NCBI GenBank assembly: GCA_030447385.1
Contig: JAUJOY010000005.1
Coordinates: forward strand, 1 to 64,000
From: Mycobacteriales bacterium
GTDB taxonomy: Bacteria; Actinomycetota; Actinomycetes; Mycobacteriales; SCTD01
Length of the DNA: 64,000 nt
Direction: 5' to 3'
In this document: positions 49,643 through 59,616 of the stretch, piece by piece
Layout: the number at the start of each line of letters is the position of its first letter
Position numbering within the stretch: the stretch's first letter is position 1
Notes under the pieces: generated by a model
The model's database searches: none
Told to the model about the DNA's origin: nothing
What the model saw: only the letters and a program-made list of their open reading frames with translations
Made by a program: the position numbers and the translations under genes

Positions 49643-50785
49643 ATGCAGGACACCTTGTACGAGGCGGAGCACGCTGCGTACCGCGACTCCGTCCGGGCCT
49701 TCCTCGCTCGCCACGTGGTCCCCTTCCACGCCCAGTGGGAGGAGGACGGAGTCGTCGACCGCGGCGTCTGGATCGAGGCCGGGCGGCACGGGCTGCTCGG
49801 GACGGACGTCCCCGAGGAGTACGGCGGCGGCGGCATCGAGGACTTCCGCTACCACTGCGTGCTCAGTGAGGAGATCACCCGCGTCGGCGCGAGCGGCCTC
49901 GGCTTCACGCTGCACAACGACGTGGTGGCGCCGTACCTGCTCGACCTGACCACCGACGAGCAGAAGTCGCGGTGGCTGCCGCCGTTCGTCCGCGGGGAGA
50001 TGATCACGGCGATCGCGATGACCGAGCCGGGCGCCGGCTCGGACCTGCAGGCGGTGCGGACGTCGGCCCGTCGGGACGGCACCGACTGGTTGCTGTCCGG
50101 ATCGAAGACGTTCGTCACCAACGGCATCTGCGCCGACCTCGTGCTCGTCGTCGCGCGCACCGATCCCGATGCCGGTGCGCGGGGCTTCTCGCTGCTGGCG
50201 GTCGAGCGCGGCATGCAGGGCTTCGAGCGTGGCCGCAACCTGGTCAAGATGGGGATGAAGGCGCAGGACACCGCCGAGCTGTTCTTCGACGAGGTGCGCG
50301 TGCCGGCGGCCAACCTCGTGGGGAGGGAGGGCGGTGGCTTCGTCCACCTCATGGACAGGCTGCCGCAGGAGCGGCTGTCCATCGCGGTGGTCGCGGTCGC
50401 GGCGGCGCAGCGGGTCTTCGAGCTGACGCTGGCATACTGCAAGGAGCGCACGGCCTTCGGCCAGCCCATCGGCAGCTTCCAGCACAACCGCTTCGTGCTC
50501 GCCGAGATGGCGACCGAGCTCGAGATCGCCCGGCACTACCTGACCAAGTCGGTCCTCGAGCACAACGCGGGGCGCTTCACCGTGCAGGACGCCGCCATGG
50601 CCAAGTGGTGGACCACCGAGCTGCAGAAGCGCGTCCTCGACTCGTGCGTGCAGCTGCACGGCGGCTACGGCTACATGCTGGAGCATCCCGTGGCCAAGGC
50701 GTACGTGGACGGCCGCGTGCAGACGATCTACGGGGGAACGACCGAGGTGATGAAGGAGATCATCGGTCGCTCGCTCGGGGTCTGA
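49643..50785 (+). CDS. Acyl-CoA dehydrogenase
   Basis: 380 aa, normal length. It begins MQDTLYEAEHAAYRDSVRAF and shows the FAD-family signatures ITAIAMTEPGAGSDLQAVRT and WLLSGSKTFVTNG. It continues with YCKERTAFGQPIGSFQHNRF, QLHGGYGYMLEHPVAKAYVD and IYGGTTEVMKEIIGRSL, where the catalytic Glu lies in the TTEV segment. It oxidises acyl-CoA to trans-2-enoyl-CoA using FAD and an electron-transfer flavoprotein. It is on the same strand as the acyl-CoA synthetase, 45 nt downstream. Confidence 0.9.
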   Translation: MQDTLYEAEHAAYRDSVRAFLARHVVPFHAQWEEDGVVDRGVWIEAGRHGLLGTDVPEEYGGGGIEDFRYHCVLSEEITRVGASGLGFTLHNDVVAPYLLDLTTDEQKSRWLPPFVRGEMITAIAMTEPGAGSDLQAVRTSARRDGTDWLLSGSKTFVTNGICADLVLVVARTDPDAGARGFSLLAVERGMQGFERGRNLVKMGMKAQDTAELFFDEVRVPAANLVGREGGGFVHLMDRLPQERLSIAVVAVAAAQRVFELTLAYCKERTAFGQPIGSFQHNRFVLAEMATELEIARHYLTKSVLEHNAGRFTVQDAAMAKWWTTELQKRVLDSCVQLHGGYGYMLEHPVAKAYVDGRVQTIYGGTTEVMKEIIGRSLGV

Positions 50786-50801
50786 GACCTCCCCCCGCCG
50801 G

Positions 50802-51401
50802 CTAGCTCCGGGGGTTGAGGACTCCGGAGGTGCCTCGGGACAGCAGCGCCGCCAGGGTCATGCGGCGCAGCAGGTGGGCCCGGACCTCGGGGGTGACATC
50901 CAGGGAGCTGACCGCGCTGCCGTTGAGCAGCGCCAGCCCGAGGACCGCGACGCTTCGTGCCTGCGCCGGGTCGAGGTCCGCACGCAGCGGGATCAGCGCG
51001 GCCGCCCACTCGTCCTCGTACGCCTTCATCCGCCGGCGCAGGGACAGCCGGTCGTTCTCCGACAGCGCCCGCGTCTCGCGTCCCCACACGGCGATGAGCG
51101 GCCGCTGCGTCACGGCGAAGTCCACGTGCAGGTCCACGAGCGCCTCGAGGGCGGCCAGCGGCTCGCGGTGCAGCGCCGGGATGCTGTGCGCGCCGTCCAG
51201 CAGCCGGGTCATGCCGCGGTCGACGAGCACCTCGAGCAGGGCCTGCTTGCCGGGGAAGTGCCGGTAGATGCCCGGACCGCTGATCCCGGCCGCGGCGCCG
51301 ATGTCGTCGATCCCGACGTCGTGGTAGCCGCGCTCGGCGAACAGCTCGGCGGCGGCGTCCAGCAGCTGCTCGCGACGAGGCTGCGCCGAAGTCGTGGTCA
51401 C
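50802..51401 (-). CDS. TetR-family transcriptional regulator
   Basis: 199 aa from GTG 51401 (the open frame extends further upstream but without homology). The helix-turn-helix is REQLLDAAAELFAERGYHDV, GIDDIGAAAGISGPGIYRHF, PGKQALL. The ligand-binding domain is helical, with DRLSLRRRMKAYEDEWAAAL. Its 3' end meets the acyl-CoA dehydrogenase gene convergently (17 nt apart). Similar regulators often repress fatty-acid degradation genes and respond to acyl-CoA; that role is plausible here but not shown. Confidence 0.85.
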   Translation of the reverse strand: MTTTSAQPRREQLLDAAAELFAERGYHDVGIDDIGAAAGISGPGIYRHFPGKQALLEVLVDRGMTRLLDGAHSIPALHREPLAALEALVDLHVDFAVTQRPLIAVWGRETRALSENDRLSLRRRMKAYEDEWAAALIPLRADLDPAQARSVAVLGLALLNGSAVSSLDVTPEVRAHLLRRMTLAALLSRGTSGVLNPRS

Positions 51402-51475
51402 CTGCGAAAGGCTAGCGAGCCGCCCGGCACGACCGCCAAGGGGGAGGTGCCGAGCTCTCGGGGGACAGGGTGCGG

Positions 51476-51670
51476 CTACTGCAGCTCCTCGCCGGTCGCC
51501 TTGGCCGCCTCGGTGTCGGTGCTCGCACCGCCCGCCTCCCGCTTGAAGGCGCCCTCCACCTCGAGGTTGCTGTCGGTCTGCTCGGAGACCTGCTCGGCCA
51601 GCGCGTCGTCGTCGAGACCTTCCCCTGCGGGCCGGGTGGTGCCGGCGTCGGTGGCGGGCTGCTCGCTCAT
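51476..51670 (-). CDS. Small acidic hypothetical protein (64 aa)
   Basis: ATG 51670 with AGGAAGAAGG upstream gives MSEQPATDAGTTRPAGEGLD. It has a high Asp/Glu/Ala content, no hydrophobic segment and no Cys. The codons are G/C-rich at the third position throughout, which supports a real gene. It probably encodes an intrinsically disordered protein; function unknown. Confidence 0.6.
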   Translation of the reverse strand: MSEQPATDAGTTRPAGEGLDDDALAEQVSEQTDSNLEVEGAFKREAGGASTDTEAAKATGEELQ

Positions 51671-51750
51671 GCGGGGGTGCCTTCTTCCTGGTCAGGTCGT
51701 TCCTGGTGTGGTGGGTCCGCGCGTCGGAGCCGGGTCCGGTCCAGCGACCC

Positions 51751-52953
51751 TTACCCGCGGCGCAGCCCGGCACCCGTGACCAGCGCCAGCTCCAGCCGTC
51801 GAGCCGGGTCCTCGAGCTGCTCCCCGAACAGCTCGCGCAGCTGGCCGACCCGGTAGCGCACCGTCTGCGGGTGGATCCCCAAGTCGGCCGCGACCCGCTG
51901 GCGGTCGCCGTGGTGGGCCAGCCAGGACCGCAGCGTCTCGGTCATCCGCTCGCGCGCCGACTCGGTCAGGCCCTCCAGCGGTGCCAGCCGGACAGCGCCC
52001 AGCTCGGACAGCGCGAGCAGGTCGGCGTGCACGACGAGCACGGCCAGGTGGTCCTCCACCCGCAGCGGCTGCTCGTACGGAAGAAGGCCCGCGACCTGCA
52101 GCGCCAGGGCCCGCACGGCCAGCGCAGCGGCCACCCGGACCTCGCGCCACGGGCGCACCGGAGCGAGCACCGCAGGGCCCGTGGCGGCCAGCATCGCGCC
52201 CAGCCGCTCGCCCCGACCCGGCCCGTCGACGTCCGGCAGCAGGACGAGGGCCCGCCCTGCGCCGGCGCTCTCGCCCGGTAGCAGCAGGCTGCGCTCGTCC
52301 CAGCGGGCGGCGAGCCGGCGGGCGTCGGGGTCGCTGAGCAGCGCGGGGGTCAAGGTGGCGGACGGCGTCCAGCCGGCGACCGTCACGGCCTCGTCGACGA
52401 CCGCCGCCGTCGCCTCGGCCAGCAGCAGGCGCGCCAGCGCCTCCCGCCGGCGCTCCCGCTCGCTGACCAGGGACGACTGCTCCGCGGCGTGCCCGGCGGC
52501 GCTGGCCGAGGAGATCTCGTCGATGTAGGCGAACACACCGGCGGCCAGCTGGACCAGCAGCTCCGGGGGCAGCCCCTCCCGCAGCCCCAGCTCGGCCAAG
52601 CGGCTCCAGGTCACCCTCGCTCCGACGCGGTACGCCGCGAGCAGCGCGTCCAGGGGCCGGCCCACGCGCGCCTCGCCCCGGCCCAGCTCGACGTAGAGCT
52701 CGCGGCTGGCCGCGGCCCGTCCGGGACCGGTCGTGCCGGCCGACCCCGCGAGCTCCAGGAAGCGGGTCAGCGCCTCCTGCACCCCGAGGCGGATCCCGCG
52801 GCCGAAAGCCCCTTCGAGCGGCCGGGCGTAGGCCGGGACCTCGGCGCCGATCGCGCCCAGCACCTCGTCGGCCAGGGCGGGGAGACCGGCGCGCAGCCTT
52901 GCGGTGACGTCGGGCGGCAGGCGCAGAGCCGCCGGGGGCTCCACAGCAGTCAT
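51751..52953 (-). CDS. PucR/CdaR-family helix-turn-helix regulator
   Basis: 400 aa from ATG 52953. The long helical N-terminal domain (LRLPPDVTARLRAGLPALAD, YVELGRGEARVGRPLDALLA, AYRVGARVTWSRLAELGL) is the type found in actinobacterial PucR-like proteins. The C-terminus carries the signature HTH (TLRSWLAHHGDRQRVAADLG, IHPQTVRYRVGQLRELF). It is divergent from the desaturase gene, with a small palindrome between them, so it is likely to regulate that gene; relatives sense ligands through the N-terminal domain. Confidence 0.85.
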   Translation of the reverse strand: MTAVEPPAALRLPPDVTARLRAGLPALADEVLGAIGAEVPAYARPLEGAFGRGIRLGVQEALTRFLELAGSAGTTGPGRAAASRELYVELGRGEARVGRPLDALLAAYRVGARVTWSRLAELGLREGLPPELLVQLAAGVFAYIDEISSASAAGHAAEQSSLVSERERRREALARLLLAEATAAVVDEAVTVAGWTPSATLTPALLSDPDARRLAARWDERSLLLPGESAGAGRALVLLPDVDGPGRGERLGAMLAATGPAVLAPVRPWREVRVAAALAVRALALQVAGLLPYEQPLRVEDHLAVLVVHADLLALSELGAVRLAPLEGLTESARERMTETLRSWLAHHGDRQRVAADLGIHPQTVRYRVGQLRELFGEQLEDPARRLELALVTGAGLRRG

Positions 52954-52961
52954 GGGCAGAT

Positions 52962-52980
52962 GTTGTCACGAGAACACAAC
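52962..52980. promoter_or_regulatory. Palindrome between pucR-like and desaturase genes
   Basis: GTTGT and ACAAC flank a 9-nt spacer (CACGAGAAC). It lies 9 nt from the regulator start and about 96 nt from the desaturase start, a natural operator position. Confidence 0.4.
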
Positions 52981-53075
52981 TTCTGGCCCCGAACTGTACG
53001 CACTTCGGGCAAGCGCTGAGGGGGATGCTGCGGCAGGCTCAACGCAGCCGCCTCCCCTCGATCCCAGGAGCAGTG

Positions 53076-54071
53076 TTGACGCTCATCGACGACCGTAATC
53101 TGGACGACGCCGCCGAGGCGGCGACCGCAGACCAGCCGATGGCGGCTGGTGAGGCCGCGCCGGGCACCAAGCGCCGCCCCGGCTGGGAGCAGGCCCTGGT
53201 CTACGTCGTGGTCGGGCTCCCGGTGCTCGGGCTGATCGTGGGGGTGGTCCTCGCGATCAACTACGGCGGGATCAGCTGGACCGACGCGGGCATCGCCTTC
53301 TTCTTCTACCTGCTGAGCGGGTTCGGCATCACCGTCGGGTTCCACCGGTTCTTCACCCACCAGTCCTTCAAGACCAACCGGCCGCTGAAGATCTTCCTCG
53401 CCGTCGCCGGGTCGCTCGCGCTGGAGGGGCCGGTCATCCGCTGGGTGGCCGACCACCGCAAGCACCACGCGTTCAGCGACGCCGAGGGCGACCCGCACTC
53501 CCCGTGGCGCTTCGGCAACAGCACCTGGGGCCTGCTCAAGGGCCTCGCCTGGGCGCACACCGGCTGGCTGTTCGACCGCGAGCAGACCTCGGCCCGCCGC
53601 TGGGCACCGGACCTGATCGCCGACCGCGACATCATGAAGATCAACAAGCTGTTCCCGGTGATCGCGCTGTCCAGCCTGCTGGCCCCGACGTTGATGGGCT
53701 TCGCGCTGACGGGCACGGCCAAGGGCGCCTTCACCGCGTACATCTGGGGTGGGCTCGTCCGCATCCTCGTCGTCCACCACGTGACCTGGTCGGTCAACAG
53801 CCTGTGCCACGTCATCGGCGAGCGGCCGTACAAGACGATGGACAAGGCCAGCAACGTCAGCTGGCTCGCGATTGTGTCGTTCGGCGAGAGCTGGCACAAC
53901 CTGCACCACGCCGACCCCAAGTGCGCCCGGCACGGCGTCGAGAAGGGCCAGATCGACACCTCGGCCGCGGTGATCCGGATGTTCGAGAAGGCCGGCTGGG
54001 CGACCGACGTCCGGTGGCCCACCGAGAAGCGCATGGCACGGCTGCGCAAGGACCCGGCCGCGGCGGCCTGA
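53076..54071 (+). CDS. Acyl-CoA (stearoyl-CoA delta-9 type) desaturase
   Basis: 331 aa from TTG 53076 with CAGGAG five bases before; GTG 53073 lies too close to the Shine-Dalgarno. Three histidine boxes are present: TVGFHRFFTHQSF, ADHRKHHAFSD and SWHNLHHADP. Hydrophobic helices (ALVYVVVGLPVLGLIVGVVL, FFFYLLSGFGI, FAIL-like segments further on) place it in the membrane. The enzyme inserts a cis double bond into acyl-CoA chains with a di-iron centre and needs an electron donor. The divergent PucR-like gene is the likely regulator. Confidence 0.9.
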   Translation: MTLIDDRNLDDAAEAATADQPMAAGEAAPGTKRRPGWEQALVYVVVGLPVLGLIVGVVLAINYGGISWTDAGIAFFFYLLSGFGITVGFHRFFTHQSFKTNRPLKIFLAVAGSLALEGPVIRWVADHRKHHAFSDAEGDPHSPWRFGNSTWGLLKGLAWAHTGWLFDREQTSARRWAPDLIADRDIMKINKLFPVIALSSLLAPTLMGFALTGTAKGAFTAYIWGGLVRILVVHHVTWSVNSLCHVIGERPYKTMDKASNVSWLAIVSFGESWHNLHHADPKCARHGVEKGQIDTSAAVIRMFEKAGWATDVRWPTEKRMARLRKDPAAAA

Positions 54072-54103
54072 GCGCACCGCTCCCGGTCCTGGTCGGGAGG
54101 CTT

Positions 54104-54141
54104 CGAAGCACGTCCGCCGATAGACTGGCGGACGTGCTTCG
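54104..54141. promoter_or_regulatory. 15-bp perfect palindrome over the promoter and start codon of the next gene
   Basis: CGAAGCACGTCCGCC (54104-54118) and GGCGGACGTGCTTCG (54127-54141) pair perfectly around the 8-nt GATAGACT. The TAGACT in the loop (54121-54126) is a good -10 hexamer placed 8 nt before GTG 54134, which suggests a leaderless mRNA and an operator or hairpin that covers both. Confidence 0.6.
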
Positions 54142-54484
54142 CCGGTTCCTGACCCCGAGTTGGCTCCTTCGGCACACCCTGCTCGTCGTCGCGCTCGTGC
54201 TCCTCGGCCGCATCGGCTGGTGGCAGCTGCAGACGGCGCGGGCGGAGGGCGACTGGCAGAACTACGGCTACGCGCTGCAGTGGTGGCTGTTCGGCGGCTT
54301 CGCGGTCTTCCTGTGGGTCAAGGTGATCCTCGACGACCTCGACCCGTCGCGGCTGGCCGAGCCCGAGCCGCACCGGTCCCCGACGGCAGTCCAGGAGGCC
54401 GCGGTGCCGCAGGAGGACGAGGACGAGGAGCTGGCGGAGTACAACCGGCGGCTGGCGTGGCTCGCCGAGAACTCCGGACGGTGA
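54134..54484 (+). CDS. Two-helix membrane protein of unknown function
   Basis: 116 aa from GTG 54134, which lies inside the right arm of the palindrome. Two hydrophobic helices (HTLLVVALVLLGRIGWWQLQ and WWLFGGFAVFLWVKVILDDL) enclose a short loop. The acidic tail ends EEELAEYNRRLAWLAENSGR-like (acidic run EDEDEELAEY). This architecture is common and conserved in actinobacteria beside DUF3817, without a known function. It overlaps the next gene by four bases (GTGA). Confidence 0.75.
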   Translation: MLRRFLTPSWLLRHTLLVVALVLLGRIGWWQLQTARAEGDWQNYGYALQWWLFGGFAVFLWVKVILDDLDPSRLAEPEPHRSPTAVQEAAVPQEDEDEELAEYNRRLAWLAENSGR

Positions 54485-54801
54485 GTGCTCCTGGAGTGGC
54501 CGGCTCGTTGAAGCGCTTCCGCGTGCTCGCCGTTCTCGTGGGCACCGGGCTGCTGGTGCTCGTCTTCGTGGCCATGCCGCTGCGCTACCTCGGCGACCGG
54601 CCGGCGTTCTCGCACGCCTTCAGCCCGCTGCACGGCTTCGTGTTCCTGGTCTACCTGGCCGCGGTGGCCGACCTCGGCCGGCGGGCCCGCTGGTCGCTGC
54701 GCCGGATGGTGCTGGTCATGCTCGCCGGGACGGTGCCGTTCCTGTCGTTCGTGGTGGAGCGCCGCGTGACCGCCGAGCTGGGCGAGCCCGCCGCGGCCTG
54801 A
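54481..54801 (+). CDS. DUF3817-family membrane protein
   Basis: 106 aa from GTG 54481. The family pattern LKRFRVLAVLVGTGLLVLVF, VAMPLRYLGDRPAFSHAFSP, LHGFVFLVYLAAVADLGRRA and FLSFVVERRVTAEL gives three membrane helices with a conserved LHG. The function is unknown; the fold is found alone and next to synthases in actinobacteria. It is coupled to the preceding gene and forms a two-gene operon behind the palindrome. Confidence 0.8.
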   Translation: MSAPGVAGSLKRFRVLAVLVGTGLLVLVFVAMPLRYLGDRPAFSHAFSPLHGFVFLVYLAAVADLGRRARWSLRRMVLVMLAGTVPFLSFVVERRVTAELGEPAAA

Positions 54802-54817
54802 GCGGGAGGACCTGGGC

Positions 54818-56784
54818 TCAGGCGGACCGGGCGCCGTGCAGCTGCAGTGCGAGGTGCACCTGCAGCGCCCCGTCCCCCGACCGCCAGCCCTCCCCCATCA
54901 GCGAGGTGACCCGCTCCAGCCGCTGGTAGAGCGTGTTGACGTGCACGAACAGCTCCTGCGCGGTGCGGGTGAGGCTGCCGCCCGAGCCGTAGTAGGCCAG
55001 CAGCGTGCGGGCCAGGTCACTGCCCCGCTCGCGGTCGTAGTCCAGCAGCGGCCCGACGGTGCGGCGCACGAACCGGTCCACCTCCTCCTCGCCGGACGCG
55101 CTCAGCAGGAGCCCGTAGACGCCGAGCTCCTGCCTGGCCGCGGCCGAACCCGTGCGGCCCAGTGACACGAGGACGTCGCAGCAGCGGCATGCCTCCCGGT
55201 AGAGCTCGGCGAGCTCCTGCGCCCCGCTCCCCGGACCGGCGGCGCCGACGGTCACCGGGCAGTCGACGGCGAGCTTCAGCCGGGCCGCCACTGATGCGGC
55301 CGCCGCGGACGCATCGTCGGCGGCCACCAGCAGCACCAGGTCGCCACGGTGCTGCCCGCTCATGCCGCCCGGCCCGTGCGCCGCCCGCGCGGCCTGCCAC
55401 GCCGTGACCGCCCGCTCCTCGTCCGTGACCCGCGCGACGACGACGACGTAGGAGCGGGTGAGGTCGACCCCGACGTGGGAAGCCCTGCGCTGCAGGCTGT
55501 CGGGGTGGCGCGGGGGGACCGCGAACAGGTCGTCGTAGAGGTCGCCGCGCACCCGGTGCTCGGCCTCCGCGACCGACCGGTCCTTGAGCAGCAGCAGCGC
55601 GAGGACGACTTGCCGCCCGCTCCAGCGTGTGCACCTCCGGCTCGTCCAGCGAGCGGCCAGAGGACACGACCGCGCCAAGGGTCTCGGTGCCCGCGAAGAC
55701 CGGCGCGACCATGGCGGGTGTGCCGTCCGGCCGGTCGAAGGCGGTCGGCCGGCGTCCGCGTACGGTCGGCAGCGCCTCGGCCGCCAGCACGGCCGACTCC
55801 TCGACCTGCGGACCGGCCTGGACCAGCAGCTGCCCGTTGGCGTCGGCGACCAGCAGCGAACCGCCGAGGACTTCGATGACGGCCTCGGCCACCTCGAGCA
55901 GCCCACCTCCGCCGAGCAGGACGGCGGACAGCCGCTCGTGCTCCGCGGCCGTGCGCTCCACCGCCGCGCTGTGCATCTGGAGCAGCCGGCTGGCGCTCTT
56001 GAGGTCCTCGAGCGCGCTCGTGAGCTCCTCGAACAGGGAGGCGTTCTCGATGGCGATGGCGGCGTGGTCGGCGAGCGAGAGCAGCAGCGCGACCTCGTCG
56101 CTGCGAAACGGCCGCTCGCGCCGATTGGCCGCGTAGAGCACCCCGATCGCCCGCTCGCCGAGCCGGAGCGGGACGCCCAGGATCGCGACCAGCCCCTCGC
56201 CGGCCACCGTCTCGTCGATGGTGTGCACGAAGCGGGCGTCGGCGAGGTAGTCCGAGGTGGCGTAGGGCGTGCAGGTCGCCGCGACGAGGCCCCCGAGACC
56301 TGCGCCGAGCGGGAGCAGCACCTGCTTGAAGGCGTCGGTGAGGATGCCGTCGGTGACGCGCATGTACGTCGCATTGCGCTCCGGGTCACTCAGCGTCAGG
56401 TAGGCGACGTCGGTCCCCAGCAGCTTGCGGGCGCGGCGCACGATCGCCTGCAGGACCTGCTCCAGCCCGTGCAGGGAGGACAGGTCGCTCGCGCTGGCGT
56501 AGAGCGCCGCCAGCTGCTGCTCGCGCCGCCGCTGCTCCTCCAGCAGGGCGCACCTGCAGCGCGGAGGTGAGAGCGGCATGCAGCCCGGTGCGCGCTGTCG
56601 GGTCCGCCAGCTCGAGCACCCGGGTCAGCTCCGCAGCCGGCGCCTCGCGCGCGAGCAGCAGCAGGAGGGCCGCCGACGCGCTGGCCGCCTCCTCCAGCGC
56701 GTCCTCGGCGCGCATCCCCCCGCCCACCGGGACCCCCTCGGGGAGGCCCAGGGAGCTGGCGTGCCGGCGCGACTCCCCCCTCAT
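54818..56784 (-). pseudogene. GAF-PucR regulator, two frameshifts
   Basis: Three minus-strand frames join into one gene. The N-terminal frame (ALEEAASASAALLLLLAREA, ATRTGLHAALTSALQVR-like residues) ends near 56545. The middle frame holds a GAF domain (LGTDVAYLTLSDPERNATYM, VAGEGLVAILGVPLRLGERA, IGVLYAANRRERPF) down to about 55615. The last frame has LYDDLFAVPPRHPDSLQRRA and the PucR HTH (TLLAYYGSGGSLTRTAQELF, VHVNTLYQRLERV). ATG 56784 is the outermost plausible start. Relatives regulate catabolic operons. It may have controlled the dehydrogenase or transporter to its right. Confidence 0.75.
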
Positions 56785-56869
56785 CCGCGGGGAGGGTGGC
56801 AGAACGGGCTCACCCGAGGCATGGAGCATTCCTACACCCTCAGGGCCCACGCGCAAGGCCGGCCTGGGC

Positions 56870-57667
56870 TCACCGGGCGCTCCAGCCGCCGTCCAGGACG
56901 AAGGAGGAGCCATTGGCGTACGCCGCGGAATCCGCGCACAGATACGCCGCCAGATCGGCGACTTCAGCCGGTTCGATCAGCCGTTTGACCGCCGAGGACG
57001 CCAGCATGACGCGCTCCACCACCTCCGACTCGGGGATGCCACGGGTCGCGGCCTGAGCCGCGACCTGGCCTTCGACCAGTGGAGTTCGCACATATCCCGG
57101 GCAGATGGTGTTGGAGGTGACGCCACGTCCGCCGGCCTCCAGGGCCAGCACCTTGGAGAGCCCCTCCAGGCCGTGCTTGGCGGCGACGTACGCCGACTTG
57201 TGCGGCGAGGCGCGCAGCCCGTGCACCGAGGAGATGTGCACGAGCCGCCCCCAGCCCCGGGCGTACATGTGTGGCAGCACCGCACGGGCCAGCTCGAAGG
57301 GCGCCTGCAGCATCACCCGCAGGATCAGCGCGAACCGCTCGGGCGGGAAGTCCTCGACCGGCGCCACGTGCTGCAGGCCGGCGTTGTTGACGAGCACGTC
57401 GACGTGCCCGGCGGGGCCGTCCGGCGCGCACAGCGCCTGCACAGCCTGCGGCTCGGCAAGGTCGACGACCAGGGGCTGCCCGCCCACAGCGGTGGCGACC
57501 CGCTCCGCCGCCGTGCGGTCGCGGTCGAGGACCAGGACTGCGGCGCCGGCCGCGGCCAGCCGCTCGGCGCACGCGGCGCCGATCCCGCTGCCCGCACCGG
57601 TCACCAGGGCGCACCGGCCGGACAGGTCCAGGCCACTGCCCGCCGCCGCCGGTGCTGGGCCGCTCAT
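56870..57667 (-). CDS. Short-chain dehydrogenase, 3-hydroxybutyrate dehydrogenase type
   Basis: 265 aa from ATG 57667, with GGAGGAG upstream; the longer open frame lacks homology before this. The SDR motifs are CALVTGAGSGIGAACAERLA (nucleotide loop), VDVLVNNAGLQHVAPVEDFP, and the catalytic Ser, Tyr, Lys in HISSVHGL and SAYVAAKHGLEGLSKVLALE. The NTICPGYVRTPLVEGQVAAQ segment is typical of D-3-hydroxybutyrate dehydrogenases, which interconvert 3-hydroxybutyrate and acetoacetate with NAD. It is divergent from the ABC transporter genes. Confidence 0.85.
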   Translation of the reverse strand: MSGPAPAAAGSGLDLSGRCALVTGAGSGIGAACAERLAAAGAAVLVLDRDRTAAERVATAVGGQPLVVDLAEPQAVQALCAPDGPAGHVDVLVNNAGLQHVAPVEDFPPERFALILRVMLQAPFELARAVLPHMYARGWGRLVHISSVHGLRASPHKSAYVAAKHGLEGLSKVLALEAGGRGVTSNTICPGYVRTPLVEGQVAAQAATRGIPESEVVERVMLASSAVKRLIEPAEVADLAAYLCADSAAYANGSSFVLDGGWSAR

Positions 57668-57728
57668 GGTGCTCCTCCGGATGGATCCCGACGCGCAGTG
57701 TGAGATCGCCGATCCCCGCGACCAAGGG

Positions 57729-57741
57729 GTGGAATCTCCAC
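57729..57741. promoter_or_regulatory. Palindrome GTGGA-ATC-TCCAC between dehydrogenase and transporter
   Basis: Perfect 5-bp arms with a 3-nt centre, 62 nt from the dehydrogenase start and 93 nt from livF. Candidate operator. Confidence 0.35.
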
Positions 57742-57773
57742 TCCGCAGGGCATCACGGCGTGCGAGACGCACA

Positions 57774-57787
57774 GTGACCCGCGTCAC
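57774..57787. promoter_or_regulatory. Palindrome GTGAC-CCGC-GTCAC upstream of livF
   Basis: Perfect 5-bp arms with a 4-nt centre, 47 nt before the livF start codon. Candidate operator. Confidence 0.35.
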
Positions 57788-57833
57788 CGAACGTGATTCG
57801 CTCCCGGCGAGCCGGCGAGTGAGAGGAGGCCCG

Positions 57834-58624
57834 GTGCTCGAGGTCGACGACCTGAGAGTCACCTACGGCGGCGCCGTGCAGGCGCTGCGCGGGCTGACCC
57901 TGCGGGTTCCCGACGGGGAGGTCGTCGCCGTGCTCGGGAGCAACGGGGCCGGCAAGACCACCCTGCTGCGCACCATCTGCAACACCCTCAAGCTGCACCG
58001 CGGCAAGATCGAGACCGGCACGATCACCTTCGACGGGCGCCCCATCGCCGGGCGCGACACGTCGTCGATCGTCGCCTCCGGCCTGGTCCAGGTCCCGGAG
58101 GGCCGGCGCATCTTCAGCCGCCTGACGGTCGAGGAGAACCTGCGCGCCGGGGGGATGGGCAGCAAGGACAAGGCCGCCAAGGCCGCGGCGCAGGACCGGG
58201 TGTACGACCTGTTCCCGGTGCTCGCCGAGCGGCGCACGCAGCGCGGTGGGCTGCTGTCGGGGGGCGAGCAGCAGATGCTGGCCATCGGCCGTGCGCTCAT
58301 GGGGGCGCCCAGGATGCTGCTGCTCGACGAGCCGTCGCTGGGCCTCGCTCCTCGGATCATCGGCCAGATCGGGGAGATCATCCGGGAGATCAACACGCAG
58401 GGCACCTCCGTCCTGCTCGTGGAGCAGAACGCCACGATGGCGCTGCGGGTGGCCGACTCGGCCTATGTCCTCGACGTCGGCAAGGTGTCGCTGGAGGGTC
58501 CGGCGCAGGAGCTCGCGGCGACGGACGCGGTGCAGCGGCTCTACCTCGGCCACGGCGCCGGGCAGGAGCGCGAGGTCCAGCTGGCGGTGGCCCGCAGCAC
58601 CAAGACCCTGTCCAGGTGGACCTC

Positions 58625-58628
<4 letters not shown>
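57834..58628 (+). CDS. livF: Branched-chain amino-acid ABC transporter ATPase LivF-like
   Basis: 264 aa from GTG 57834 with GAGAGGAGG upstream. Walker A is GSNGAGKTTLLRTI, the signature is LLSGGEQQMLAIGRALM and Walker B is MLLLDEPSLGLAPRI, with the switch in LLVEQNATMA. IVASGLVQVPEGRRIFSRLT is typical of LivF. It would energise uptake of branched-chain amino acids or related acids together with LivG. It overlaps livG by four bases (GTGA). Confidence 0.9.
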
Positions 58629-59478
<850 letters not shown>

Positions 59479-59482
<4 letters not shown>

Positions 59483-59616
59483 CGACCTTCCTGACCCTGC
59501 TGCTCAACGGCCTGTCGCTCGGCGCGATCTACGCGCTGATCGCGCTGGGGTTCGCGGTCATCTTCAAGGCAAGCGAGGTCGTCAGCTTCATGCACGGCTC
59601 AAGGGGGCCGGAGTGA
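59479..59616 (+). pseudogene. livH: LivH-type permease, N-terminal 41 codons only
   Basis: ATG 59479 gives MTTFLTLLLNGLSLGAIYAL, IALGFAVIFKASEVVSFMHG, the first helix and start of the second of a LivH permease, then a foreign RGPE and a stop at 59616. The normal protein is about 290 aa. The reading jumps into the substrate-binding protein at about 59600. Confidence 0.85.

Noticed and set aside
47846-50686. Very long minus-strand open frame opposite the acyl-CoA synthetase and dehydrogenase genes
   Set aside because: It is the antisense shadow of two well-supported genes, caused by strong third-position G/C bias; it is His/Arg/Val-rich without domains.
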